Positions 1 through 5,876 are shown, counted from the first letter of the stretch. The stretch: 6,945 bases of DNA from Peptococcaceae bacterium UBA5356 (GCA_002407935.1 DHPU01000008.1:1886-8830), one strand, 5' to 3'. Notes: a model not told the origin generated them from the letters alone. Numbers and translations: made by a program.

Positions 1-1416
1 GCAGCCTATAAAATCTATCGTTCCGCTAGTGAGACAGAACCGTTTACCTTCTTGCGACAAGTTGACGGGAAGACGAATACCCAATACACCGACCAAACGG
101 TGGAAATGGGACCGACCTACTATTATCAAGTAACAGCGCTGGATACTTTCGGGCAGGAAAGTGCCGCTTCCGCAACAGTGAGCGAAACAGCACTAGATGA
201 CACGATACCGCCGGTGGTCTTAGGGATTGAGCCCATTAACAATACCATCATCGGCCCACATGCCCAAATTACCGTAAGAGCGGAGGACAACCTCAGGCTT
301 TCGGCCATCAGGCTGGAATATGCTCTTGCGGAAAACGACTGGCAGGAGATCAGCACTGTCAATACCACTGATAATGCGACTTTTGCGTGGGACACCGCAC
401 CTTTGAACGGTGAAGTAAAAGTGCGGGCTATTGCCATCGACAGCAGAGGAAATGAAAGTGACGGCAGTGTCATCAGGACCTATCTTGTTGACAACCAAGG
501 GCCGGCTCAGGTAACGGGCTTAACAGGAACCCCGACGGCATCCGGCGTATTGTTGAAATGGCAGGATGTGCCCGACCAGGATTTTGCCTATTTCTTGGTA
601 GAACAGAAAGAGGCAGTAGAGGGGACATACCTGAAGATTAGCACCGTTAATAATGTCTTAGGGATGAATGTACAAAATCTGCAGCCCAATACGACATATT
701 GGTTCCGGGTCACGGCTTATGACCGCAGAGACAATCGCGGTACCCCCTCCGAGGAAATAGCCATCACCACGACAGCGGATACGACGGCACCGGTGATTAC
801 CGCCCTGAATCCCAAGCCGGGACGTTTTGCTACGCAAATCCCCCTAAAAATAACGGCCAGCGACAATGTAGGGATTACTTCTCTTATTGTGCAGCAATCA
901 ACCAATAAAACAGACTGGACAGAGCTTACCACCATTACAAAAGACGGCACCCAGTCCGTAGTTACCATAACCTATAACCTTGATGTGACGGGGATGCCGG
1001 AAGGCTCTTACTATATCAGAGGGGTGGCCGAAGATGCGGCAGGCAACCAAAGCGATACGAGCGAAACCGCGCCTTTTGTGGAGTATTACATCGACCATAC
1101 GGCCCCGGCTGTGCCTGCTAACTTCAGTGTCGAATCAACGGCCGGATACCTTACCCTCAAATGGGATCGGAATCCGGAAATTGACCTGGCCGGTTACAAC
1201 ATCTACCGGGCGGAAGAGGAAGCCGGTCCATACACCGTATTGGCGGAAAAACACACTTACCTTTCCTACCTTGATCGGGAGGTTCAACAGGGCATTACCT
1301 ATTATTACAAAGTAGCGGCGATAGATACCGCCGGAAATATCGGGATGCAGACAGCTCCTTTTTCGGCTATGCCTACCGAAGATGTGGAAGCTGTAGCCTT
1401 CAAAAATATAATCTAA
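1..1416 (+). CDS. Modular fibronectin type III / Ig-like repeat protein, 5' partial
   Basis: The reading frame is open from base 1 and ends at TAA 1414-1416, giving 471 visible residues. The true start lies outside the window; the TTG at 52 is internal, because residues 1-17 (AAYKIYRS...) already belong to a FN3 module. Modules alternate: FN3 (partial, ~1-65), Ig-like (~68-168), FN3 (~169-258), Ig-like (~262-368), FN3 (~369-459). FN3 hallmarks are the strands YKIYRS and GYNIYRA and the repeated TYYYQV, TYWFRV and TYYYKV before an 'A.D..GN' loop. The Ig-like modules begin with TIPPVV and TTAPVI and contain AEDN or ASDN. Such arrays are common in very large secreted or cell-surface proteins, where they act as spacers or binding modules. 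No catalytic domain, sorting motif or membrane segment is visible. The C-terminus ends shortly after the last FN3 (PTEDVEA, then VAFKNII), where the next Ig-like module would be expected, suggesting loss of a downstream part. Domain type is confident; specific function is unknown. Confidence 0.88.
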   Translation, partial: AAYKIYRSASETEPFTFLRQVDGKTNTQYTDQTVEMGPTYYYQVTALDTFGQESAASATVSETALDDTIPPVVLGIEPINNTIIGPHAQITVRAEDNLRLSAIRLEYALAENDWQEISTVNTTDNATFAWDTAPLNGEVKVRAIAIDSRGNESDGSVIRTYLVDNQGPAQVTGLTGTPTASGVLLKWQDVPDQDFAYFLVEQKEAVEGTYLKISTVNNVLGMNVQNLQPNTTYWFRVTAYDRRDNRGTPSEEIAITTTADTTAPVITALNPKPGRFATQIPLKITASDNVGITSLIVQQSTNKTDWTELTTITKDGTQSVVTITYNLDVTGMPEGSYYIRGVAEDAAGNQSDTSETAPFVEYYIDHTAPAVPANFSVESTAGYLTLKWDRNPEIDLAGYNIYRAEEEAGPYTVLAEKHTYLSYLDREVQQGITYYYKVAAIDTAGNIGMQTAPFSAMPTEDVEAVAFKNII

Positions 1417-1478
1417 ACCAAATATGGTAAATATTAGAATAAGTTTTGTAAGAGAAATCCCTATAAACTTAACCCAAA

Positions 1479-1518
1479 ATACAGAAAACCCCAGTTTAAT
1501 ATTTGGGATTTTCTGTAT
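1479..1518 (+). terminator. Possible hairpin terminator after the FN3/Ig gene
   Basis: A 15-bp stem with one mismatch pairs 1479-1493 with 1504-1518 around a 10-nt loop. The arms read ATACAGAAAACCCCA and TGGGATTTTCTGTAT. The stem lies 62 bp past the FN3 gene stop, but it is not followed by a clear T-run, so it may instead be part of the flanking IS or an unrelated palindrome. Confidence 0.4.
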
Positions 1519-1533
1519 GCATCAGCATTAACC

Positions 1534-1562
1534 CAGCACAAAATAAGCTTGTCAAACAAGCT
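1534..1562. repeat. 29-bp direct repeat, copy 1 (IS 3' end)
   Basis: The repeat is identical to 3704-3732. It starts CAGCACAAAATAAGC and contains the small palindrome AGCTTG-tcaaa-CAAGCT (1546-1551 and 1557-1562). On the minus strand, the transposase direction, this hairpin is followed by TATTTTGT, so it may act as the transposase terminator at the IS edge. Confidence 0.75.
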
Positions 1563-1619
1563 GAAAAATGAACTATTCCAATCTATTCCCTGTCGGCTGT
1601 TTAAATATTATGTATCTTA

Positions 1620-2717
1620 TCAAGCAACCTTTTTGTACCTATGATAAAGCCCATTAAGAATAGGCTCACTTTCTAAAACAATTGTTTTGGCAAACGTTTT
1701 AACAGGTTTAGCAGATAAAATAGGCGTTTGACAGTTTATTCCCTGATGGGTCCTTGCAGGGTTATAATATTTCCCGATATATTCACCGAGTAGCCTTTCC
1801 AAATGTTTTTCATTAAAAGGTATGACATGGTTTAATAGCTCCTGCCGCAAAATACCGACTGTTCTTTCACAAACACCGTTCTGCCAGGGTGAATGAAAGC
1901 TAGTCCTTTTACTTTTGATATTTGAGTTTTCTAAAAACCGTTGCAATAACCTAGCTCTAAAAATACTGTCATTATCATGTATTAAATATTGGGGAGTTTC
2001 TCCATAAGGCGTAGCTTCCCTTATTTGCTATGCGACCCAGTCCGAGGAAGGATTAGCAGTAACAGCAAAATATTCAATCTTCCGACGGTCATGGCTTATA
2101 ATCAAAAATACATATAACACTTGAAAACAAAGCGTTGGAACCACAAAAAAATCCATTGCCCATATTCCCTTGCTGTGGTTTTTAAGAAAAGTCGTCCATG
2201 ATTGCTTTTGTTTATCTGTTGGAGCTTTACGAATCTTAGGAATATATTTTGCAATCGTATTAGGAGCAGGAGCATCAATAACACCAAGATTAACTAATTG
2301 CTCATGAATCTTTTCCGGCGAAAGCAAGGGATTTTCCTTATGTATGCGTTTAATTAGAGCTATTGTTTTCAGAGATATTTTGGGTCTGCCTGCTTTCTTT
2401 GATTTTAACTTCCAAAAGAACTTAAAAGCTGTCTTGTGCCAGCTAATCACAGTTTCCGGCTTAACAAGAACTAAAGAGCTTTTCCAATTAGGAAGAAATT
2501 TTGACAACAAAACCCATAGACAGCGTAATGCAGGCTTAAAGCGTGGCTTGGAAATCTTGCCCATGAAAATATCCTTTTGCACCATTGCCAACTGACTACG
2601 AAGTGCTAATATTTCTAAGTCTTTGGCTGTATTAGACATTAGGCTTGTCCTAAAAAACCAAGAGGAAATTTGTAACCAGTTTACGATGAAAAAAAGAACA
2701 GCTTTAAAATTAACCAT
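1620..2717 (-). pseudogene. DD35E (rve-domain) transposase interrupted by one in-frame TAG
   Basis: One frame runs from ATG at 2717 to TAA at 1620 (365 codons plus stop), broken only by TAG at 2028-2030 (codon 230). It continues without a shift as QIREATPYGETPQ on the far side. The N-terminus is hydrophobic and followed by DLEILALRSQLAM, typical of this IS family. A helix-turn-helix region with KPETVISWHKT (~86-97) and AGRPKISLKTIALIKRI (~109-125) follows. The integrase core then has D189 in AMDFF, D248 in HDNDSIF and E284 in PWQNGVCERTVG, giving the DD35E spacing. The C-terminus is the conserved ARTHQGIN / GLYHRYKKVA region. All catalytic residues are present, so the copy looks recently inactivated. 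The stop falls between the first two catalytic residues, so neither half could be active alone. Readthrough or amber decoding is possible but unsupported here. Confidence 0.85.
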
Positions 2718-2750
2718 TTACATCAACCCCAAAAATGACAGATTATTCTT

Positions 2751-2780
2751 ATTATAACTATTTTATACCGATAAATTCAA
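2751..2780 (-). promoter_or_regulatory. Probable sigma-A promoter of the transposase
   Basis: On the minus strand, TTGAAT (2775-2780) and TATAAT (2751-2756) are separated by 18 bp. Transcription would begin near 2744, about 27 nt before the ATG at 2717. The site lies outside the coding region and points the right way. The Shine-Dalgarno before the ATG is weak (GGGGTT). Confidence 0.55.
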
Positions 2781-2893
2781 TAGGTGGTTAATACTTATGT
2801 AAGTATAGCAAAAAGCCGGAATCTGTCTTTGGCCTAAAACATTAAAGGCGATAAAGGACTAACCCCAATTATTCAATTTCCACTCAATATTAT

Positions 2894-2913
2894 TACATTG
2901 TACATGCAATGTA
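2894..2913. promoter_or_regulatory. Upstream small inverted repeat of the TA operon
   Basis: TACATTG (2894-2900) and CAATGTA (2907-2913) form a perfect 7-bp inverted repeat around TACATG. It lies 1 bp before the large palindrome and shares the TTACATT motif with it. It could be an additional antitoxin-binding site, because ribbon-helix-helix antitoxins often bind several adjacent sites; this is an inference. Confidence 0.4.
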
Positions 2914-2914
2914 T

Positions 2915-2964
2915 TTACATTAATTATAGTATATGATACGATGTATATACTATAATTAATGTAA
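2915..2964. promoter_or_regulatory. Perfect 20-bp inverted repeat covering the TA operon promoter; likely operator
   Basis: The left arm TTACATTAATTATAGTATAT (2915-2934) is exactly reverse-complemented at 2945-2964 around a 10-bp centre, GATACGATGT. The right arm reaches the first bases of the ribosome binding site. A possible promoter lies inside it: TTTACA (2914-2919) and TACGAT (2937-2942) with 17-bp spacing, with TATACT and TATAAT boxes further right (2946-2956). Type II antitoxins of the RelB/DinJ class repress their own operon by binding palindromes here, so autoregulation by the antitoxin-toxin complex is the likely role. In RNA, the same sequence could fold and partly hide the start of the AAGGAG site. 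Confidence 0.7.
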
Positions 2965-2976
2965 GGAGTGTTTCTA

Positions 2977-3246
2977 ATGGCACAAACAACTATTAATATT
3001 CGCATGGATGAAGATTTAAAAAAACAGGCAGAATACCTTTTCTCTGAATTTGGAATGAACATGACAACGGCATTTACAATATTTACTAAAGCAGTTGTAA
3101 GGGAAAGAAAGATACCTTTCGAGATTTCTGTTGGTTCTGACGATTTTTTTAACGAGTACAATCAAAAGCGAATTAAAAAATCAATCGAAAGCATTAGGGC
3201 AGGCAAAGGGGTTGCTCACGATTTGATAGAGGTGGCTGATGAATAA
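2977..3246 (+). CDS. RelB/DinJ-family antitoxin
   Basis: This is an 89-residue protein starting at ATG 2977, with AAGGAG (2963-2968) 8 bp upstream. The in-frame GTG at 2968 overlaps that site and is rejected as a start. The N-terminus AQTTINIRMDEDLKKQAE is the ribbon strand and first helix of a ribbon-helix-helix DNA-binding domain. It is followed by FGMNMTTAFTIFTKAVVRERKIPFEI, the classic RelB/DinJ signature. The C-terminal ~40 residues are charged and would wrap the toxin and neutralise it. The gene overlaps the toxin gene by 8 bp (ATGAATAA), implying translational coupling. It should repress its own promoter through the upstream palindrome. Family assignment is confident; binding of the neighbouring toxin is inferred from gene order. 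Confidence 0.92.
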   Translation: MAQTTINIRMDEDLKKQAEYLFSEFGMNMTTAFTIFTKAVVRERKIPFEISVGSDDFFNEYNQKRIKKSIESIRAGKGVAHDLIEVADE

Positions 3247-3490
3247 GATTTGGTCTGATGAAGCGTGGGAAGATTATCTGTACTGGCAAACACAAGATAA
3301 AAAGACCTTAAAACGCATTAACAAGCTAATTGACCGAAATGGAAATGAAGGTATCGGAAAACCAGAGCCATTGAAATATGACAGTCAAGGATGTTGGAGT
3401 AGACGCATTGACGAAACAAATCGGCTTGTATATTTTATTGAGGACAACCAAATTATTATCTTACAGTGCAGGACTCATTACGGGGATTAA
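3239..3490 (+). CDS. yoeB: YoeB (Txe)-family mRNA interferase toxin
   Basis: An 83-residue protein starts at ATG 3239, inside the last codons of the antitoxin gene. YoeB toxins are ribosome-associated endoribonucleases that cut mRNA in the A site. Family features are IWSDEAWEDYLYWQ at the N-terminus, KPEPLK, WSRRIDETNRLVY and the C-terminal CRTHYGD. Aligned with E. coli YoeB, whose catalytic residues are E46, R65 and H83, the matching residues are E43 (KPEPL), R62 (NRLVY) and H80 (THY), so the active site looks intact. The segment after INKLI is three residues shorter than in E. coli YoeB (DRNGN instead of KDTRRTPF before EG). The usual E. coli partner of YoeB is YefM, but here it is a RelB/DinJ-type protein. 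A hairpin terminator follows at 3665. Confidence 0.9.
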   Translation: MNKIWSDEAWEDYLYWQTQDKKTLKRINKLIDRNGNEGIGKPEPLKYDSQGCWSRRIDETNRLVYFIEDNQIIILQCRTHYGD

Positions 3491-3664
3491 TAGGGCAACA
3501 AAAAGCTTATTATTCCTACAGTTAAGCAGTCTTTTCCCTTGCATGAGCCTATGTGTGGTGGTTGTTGGTCGCAAAAATTACATCCGCTCATCGCAAATGG
3601 AAATAATCGGAATTCGGCAAGTGTTTCAAGGAGAACTTTTTCAAAAGTTAATCGGAAAAACATT

Positions 3665-3703
3665 AATTCTCGGTGTGCGAAAAGCCGAGAATTGTTGTTT
3701 TAT
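3665..3703 (+). terminator. Rho-independent terminator of the TA operon
   Basis: AATTCTCGG (3665-3673) pairs with CCGAGAATT (3685-3693) around an 11-nt loop and is followed by GTTGTTTTAT. It lies ~175 bp beyond the toxin stop and ends immediately before the 29-bp IS repeat at 3704. The stretch 3491-3664 between the toxin and this hairpin holds no supportable gene. Confidence 0.7.
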
Positions 3704-3732
3704 CAGCACAAAATAAGCTTGTCAAACAAGCT
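3704..3732. repeat. 29-bp direct repeat, copy 2 (IS 3' end)
   Basis: The repeat is identical to 1534-1562 and has the same orientation, 2170 bp away. It includes the AGCTTG-tcaaa-CAAGCT hairpin (3716-3721 and 3727-3732). Sequence outside the repeat differs on both sides at once (C versus T before it, G versus C after it), which supports an element boundary at 3704. Confidence 0.75.
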
Positions 3733-3765
3733 CTTGTAAACAGAATCATTTTCTGCGGTTCCTTA

Positions 3766-3966
3766 TCAGGCAACTTTTTTATATCGATGATAAAGTCCAT
3801 TTAGAATAGGCTCACCTGTTAAAACAGTTGTCGCAGACACTGTTTTAACAGGTTCTTCGGATAAAATGGGCGTTTGGCGGTTTATTCCCTGATGGGTTCT
3901 GACTGGATTGTAATACCCATGAATATATTCTCGAAGCAGCCGTTCCAAATGCTTTTCATTAAGCGG
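3766..3966 (-). pseudogene. 3' remnant of a second DDE transposase of the same IS family
   Basis: The minus-strand frame from about 3966 to TAA 3766-3768 encodes the last ~66 residues of the same transposase as 1620-2717. Over the final 60 residues 47 are identical (RTHQGIN, EPILNGLYHRYKKVA). The TTG at 3946-3948 is the Leu of KHLERLL, not a start. Similarity continues back through P-x-NEKHL and ends near 3966. Beyond that the frame reads unrelated residues to a stop at 4006-4008. The helix-turn-helix and all three catalytic acidic residues are missing, so the copy is dead. At 78% protein identity it is a diverged relative, not a recent duplicate, of the first copy. Confidence 0.85.
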
Positions 3967-4017
3967 ATGTAATTTTTGCAGTGGATAGGTGTGGACAACA
4001 AAGACTTAGATTAAAAA

Positions 4018-4053
4018 GAAAGTAAAAAGGACTTGAACCGGAGGGTTCAAGTC
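4018..4053 (-). terminator. Rho-independent terminator of the fic gene
   Basis: GACTTGAACC (4030-4039) pairs perfectly with GGTTCAAGTC (4044-4053) around a GGAG loop on the plus strand. On the minus strand the 10-bp stem is followed by CCTTTTTACTTTCTTTTT, a T-rich tail. It lies 27 bp past the fic stop codon. Confidence 0.85.
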
Positions 4054-4080
4054 TGCATGCAAAAATGTTATCTTGCTTGA

Positions 4081-5223
4081 TTACGTATCCTTGCGCAGAA
4101 TATCTAAATAAGTGTTGTAAGCAAAGATGCGCGTCCGGCTGGCTTTGTCTGCTTGCCTCAAAATGCCCTTTTCCATGAGAATGTTCACGGATCTTGCAAC
4201 AGCGTTATAGGACAAACCGAGCGCTTCCGCGGTTTTCTTGATTTCAATGATCGGATTTGTTTCGAGATAGCGGAAAACCTTCAAGACAGTCTGCGTTGTT
4301 CTGTCCGGCGCGCCAATCTGAGCGATACCCTTATCATGTAGTTCTATCAGCCGGTCTATTGTCGCCACCGCATCCGATGCAGACTCGTATATCGCCCGCA
4401 AAAAGAACTTGATCCATTGCTCATAATTGCCCTTATTGCGCACCTCGGTCATGCGGTCGTAGTATTCGATTCTGTTCTTTTTCAGAAAATATGAGATATA
4501 GAGTGCCGGTGTGGTCAAGACCCCTTTCTCCATCAAGAACAAGGTAATGAGCAGTCTACCCACTCTGCCGTTGCCATCCAAAAACGGATGGATCGTTTCA
4601 AATTGATAATGGATAAGCCCGGCACGAATCAGCGTATTGAGGTCGTCATCAGCATTGAGATACTTTTCCAGCTCGGACATGGCGTCCTGCATATCATCAG
4701 GCGATGGCGGGATAAATCTGGCATTGCTTAATGTGCTTCCTATGCCGCCAATCCAATTCTGTGATGTACGAAATTCTCCTGGATTTTTATCCTGTCCTCT
4801 CACGCCCTGCAACAAAACCGCATGCGTTTCCTTCAAAAGTCGATTGCACAACGGCAGTTCCTGTAGTCTTTTGATCGCAAACTCAGTTGCCTTGATATAA
4901 TTAATGACATCCGCGACATTGCGATTGGCGTTTTCATCAAGCATTGGGCTCAAGATATCATCAAGTGTTGCCTGTGTACCCTCTATTTGCGAGGACAACA
5001 ACGCTTCCTTCCGAGCGTACATCGTGACGAACAAATCCACATTGGGAATTCTCATGGCAATGCCGGTCAACAGTGTGACTTGGTTGTTGGCCTTTACGAG
5101 CAGTTCCACCGCCTCATTATCCAGCGTGATCGGCGGGACGGGTGGCAAAGCAGTAGGCATAAAGGATTTATAGGCCATCTTTCCAGATAAATTGTTTTTA
5201 AAAGTACCGGATCTCTTTTCCAT
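4081..5223 (-). CDS. Fic-family protein AMPylase with inhibitory helix and C-terminal winged helix
   Basis: The start chosen is ATG 5223, because AAAGGAG (5233-5239) lies 9 bp upstream; a longer frame from TTG 5250 would put that site inside the gene. The protein has 380 residues. Fic proteins transfer AMP from ATP (sometimes other nucleotide groups) to hydroxyl side chains of target proteins. The catalytic loop HPFLDGNGRVGR is at ~212-223 (H212 is the catalytic base) and matches HxFx(D/E)GNGRxxR fully. Upstream, SSQIEG (~77-82) matches the self-inhibitory (S/T)xxxE(G/N) motif, whose Glu blocks ATP binding in class II Fic proteins, so no separate antitoxin gene is needed. Residues ~312-357 (NPIIEIKKTAEALGLSYNAVARSVNILMEKGIL) form a winged-helix domain. 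Size and order resemble the Shewanella Fic (SoFic) type. The gene is monocistronic, with its own promoter and terminator. The target is unknown. Confidence 0.93.
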   Translation of the reverse strand: MEKRSGTFKNNLSGKMAYKSFMPTALPPVPPITLDNEAVELLVKANNQVTLLTGIAMRIPNVDLFVTMYARKEALLSSQIEGTQATLDDILSPMLDENANRNVADVINYIKATEFAIKRLQELPLCNRLLKETHAVLLQGVRGQDKNPGEFRTSQNWIGGIGSTLSNARFIPPSPDDMQDAMSELEKYLNADDDLNTLIRAGLIHYQFETIHPFLDGNGRVGRLLITLFLMEKGVLTTPALYISYFLKKNRIEYYDRMTEVRNKGNYEQWIKFFLRAIYESASDAVATIDRLIELHDKGIAQIGAPDRTTQTVLKVFRYLETNPIIEIKKTAEALGLSYNAVARSVNILMEKGILRQADKASRTRIFAYNTYLDILRKDT

Positions 5224-5258
5224 CTTAGATTGCTCCTTTAAGTGAAACAACTGTACAT

Positions 5259-5287
5259 ATTATAACACTTTCATTTCTCCTAATCAA
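5259..5287 (-). promoter_or_regulatory. Sigma-A promoter of fic
   Basis: On the minus strand, TTGATT (5282-5287) and TATAAT (5259-5264) are spaced by exactly 17 bp. Transcription would start near 5252, leaving a ~29-nt leader with AAAGGAG. This supports the ATG at 5223 as the start. The -35 box lies only ~12 bp outside the terminal repeat of the deleted IS. Confidence 0.75.
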
Positions 5288-5289
5288 GG

Positions 5290-5396
5290 GTTTATGAATT
5301 TGGGTTTCCGCAAAATGGAAAAAAATCGAAACGAAAAACCGTTACATTAATAGTGAACCGAGCGAAATTTAAAAAAGCACTCCAAAATTCATAAAC
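5290..5396. repeat. 12-bp inverted repeat pair enclosing 83 bp
   Basis: GTTTATGAATTT (5290-5301) is exactly reverse-complemented at 5385-5396 (AAATTCATAAAC). The left arm overlaps the outer end of the IS terminal repeat. No gene is visible in the enclosed 83 bp. It may be the trace of a nested small element or chance in AT-rich DNA. Confidence 0.45.
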
Positions 5397-5836
5397 AGAG
5401 ATATTTTAACGTCCTCAAAGAGAGCCGTATTTTAGACGGTCAAGTCAGGTTCTAAATATAAGAGTTGTTTTAATTTTTCCCTTCCGGGAATCCCTTAATA
5501 CAGTGGCTTTAAACCATTTCCTCTTCCAAAAAAATTTTCGCCTTTCTGTTAAATGAATAATAAAATTTTGAATATAATTCTTTTGGATATCTGGTGATAG
5601 CTGACGTTGAAGGTTTTGATTAAGTCGGTCAATAGTATTTTGGATTTGAATGGGTTCATTTAAAGCCGTGGCGATATTCTTTAAAATAATATTTTCCGAT
5701 CTTAAAATACCGTAATAGGAAATTCTATTTTATTCTGGGGGATTTTTCAATTATAACTTTGGGGTACTTTTAGGTTATCATATACATTTTGCTAGATTCT
5801 TTTTTATCATTACAAGATTTTTTGCGGAAACTCAAA
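5299..5836 (-). mobile_element. Internally deleted insertion sequence (~538 bp) with terminal inverted repeats
   Basis: The left end TTTGGGTTTCCGCAAAA (5299-5315) and the right end, read on the minus strand as TTTGAGTTTCCGCAAAA (5836 back to 5820), match at 16 of 17 bases. Between them is the N-terminal part of a transposase on the minus strand (5445-5750). The unit is far too short for a functional IS with a full transposase, so it appears to be a derivative that lost its middle while keeping both ends and could in principle be moved in trans. No target duplication was recognised. The exact outer limits could be 2-4 bp shorter. Confidence 0.6.
5445..5750 (-). pseudogene. Transposase N-terminal remnant in the deleted IS
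   Basis: A minus-strand frame is open from 5729 to TGA 5445-5447 (94 codons) and has no usable start codon. It begins NRISYYGILRSENIILKNIA, then TALNEPIQIQNTIDRLNQNL, and ends with a basic stretch (TERRKFFWKRKWFKATVLRD...). A stop (TAA 5730-5732) separates it from a plausible original N-terminus, LKNPPE, beginning at TTG 5748-5750 in the same frame. The 'ILKNIATALNEPIQI.NTI.RL' pattern resembles the N-terminal region of IS4-like DDE transposases from Clostridia, from memory and without a search. No catalytic DDE residues are present. The basic tail may already lie across the internal deletion. Confidence 0.5.
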
Positions 5837-5847
5837 GCGGGGATATA

Positions 5848-5876
5848 TTGACAAAAAGGGGGGATGGCTGTATAAT
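5848..5876 (+). promoter_or_regulatory. Consensus sigma-A promoter of the GH16 gene
   Basis: TTGACA (5848-5853) and TATAAT (5871-5876) are both perfect consensus with a 17-bp spacer. Transcription would begin near 5883, giving a leader of ~125 nt before the ATG at 6008. The promoter starts 12 bp outside the right end of the deleted IS. A perfect promoter for a secreted polysaccharide hydrolase suggests that control is by a repressor or in the leader; this is an inference. Confidence 0.8.

Larger units (their letters stand above)
1534..2780 (-). mobile_element. Insertion sequence, rve/DDE type (IS3/IS481-like), near-complete copy
   Basis: This unit contains one transposase pseudogene on the minus strand, its promoter and a 3' hairpin. 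The left limit is set at 1534 because the 29 bp from 1534 to 1562 recur exactly at 3704-3732, next to a second copy of the same transposase 3' end, and similarity to that copy stops just outside. The right limit is uncertain. I placed it at the -35 box of the transposase promoter, and no convincing terminal inverted repeat or target duplication was found by eye. The family is judged from the transposase only. Composition is AT-rich compared with the FN3 gene to its left. Confidence 0.6.

Noticed and set aside
126..473. Minus-strand frames opposite the FN3/Ig gene (also 220-498, 717-968, 898-1098)
   Set aside because: They are antisense shadows of a clear modular protein and have no ribosome sites or domains.
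2344..2595. Plus-strand frame opposite the transposase
   Set aside because: It lies entirely antisense to the conserved transposase frame and shows no recognisable domain.
2894..2964. CRISPR-like or origin-type repeat array at the TA promoter
   Set aside because: There are only two inverted pairs and no regular direct repeats with spacers; the operator reading fits better.
2968..2976. GTG at 2968 as the start of the antitoxin
   Set aside because: It overlaps the AAGGAG site that is correctly spaced for the ATG at 2977, where RelB/DinJ homologues begin with MAQTT-like residues.
2859..3161. Minus-strand frame opposite the antitoxin
   Set aside because: It reads across the palindromic promoter and antisense to the RelB/DinJ gene, so it is a shadow.
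3539..3739. Open frame beginning MHEPMCGGCWSQKLHPL downstream of the toxin, and an overlapping frame at 3378-3716
   Set aside because: Both run through the TA terminator hairpin and into the IS repeat, have no ribosome binding site, and the second overlaps the toxin gene in another frame.
4637..5190. Plus-strand frames opposite the fic gene
   Set aside because: They are antisense to the Fic coding frame, overlap one another, and show no domain.
5224..5250. TTG at 5250 as the start of Fic
   Set aside because: The extra nine residues would include the AAAGGAG site; the ATG at 5223 has ideal spacing from it.
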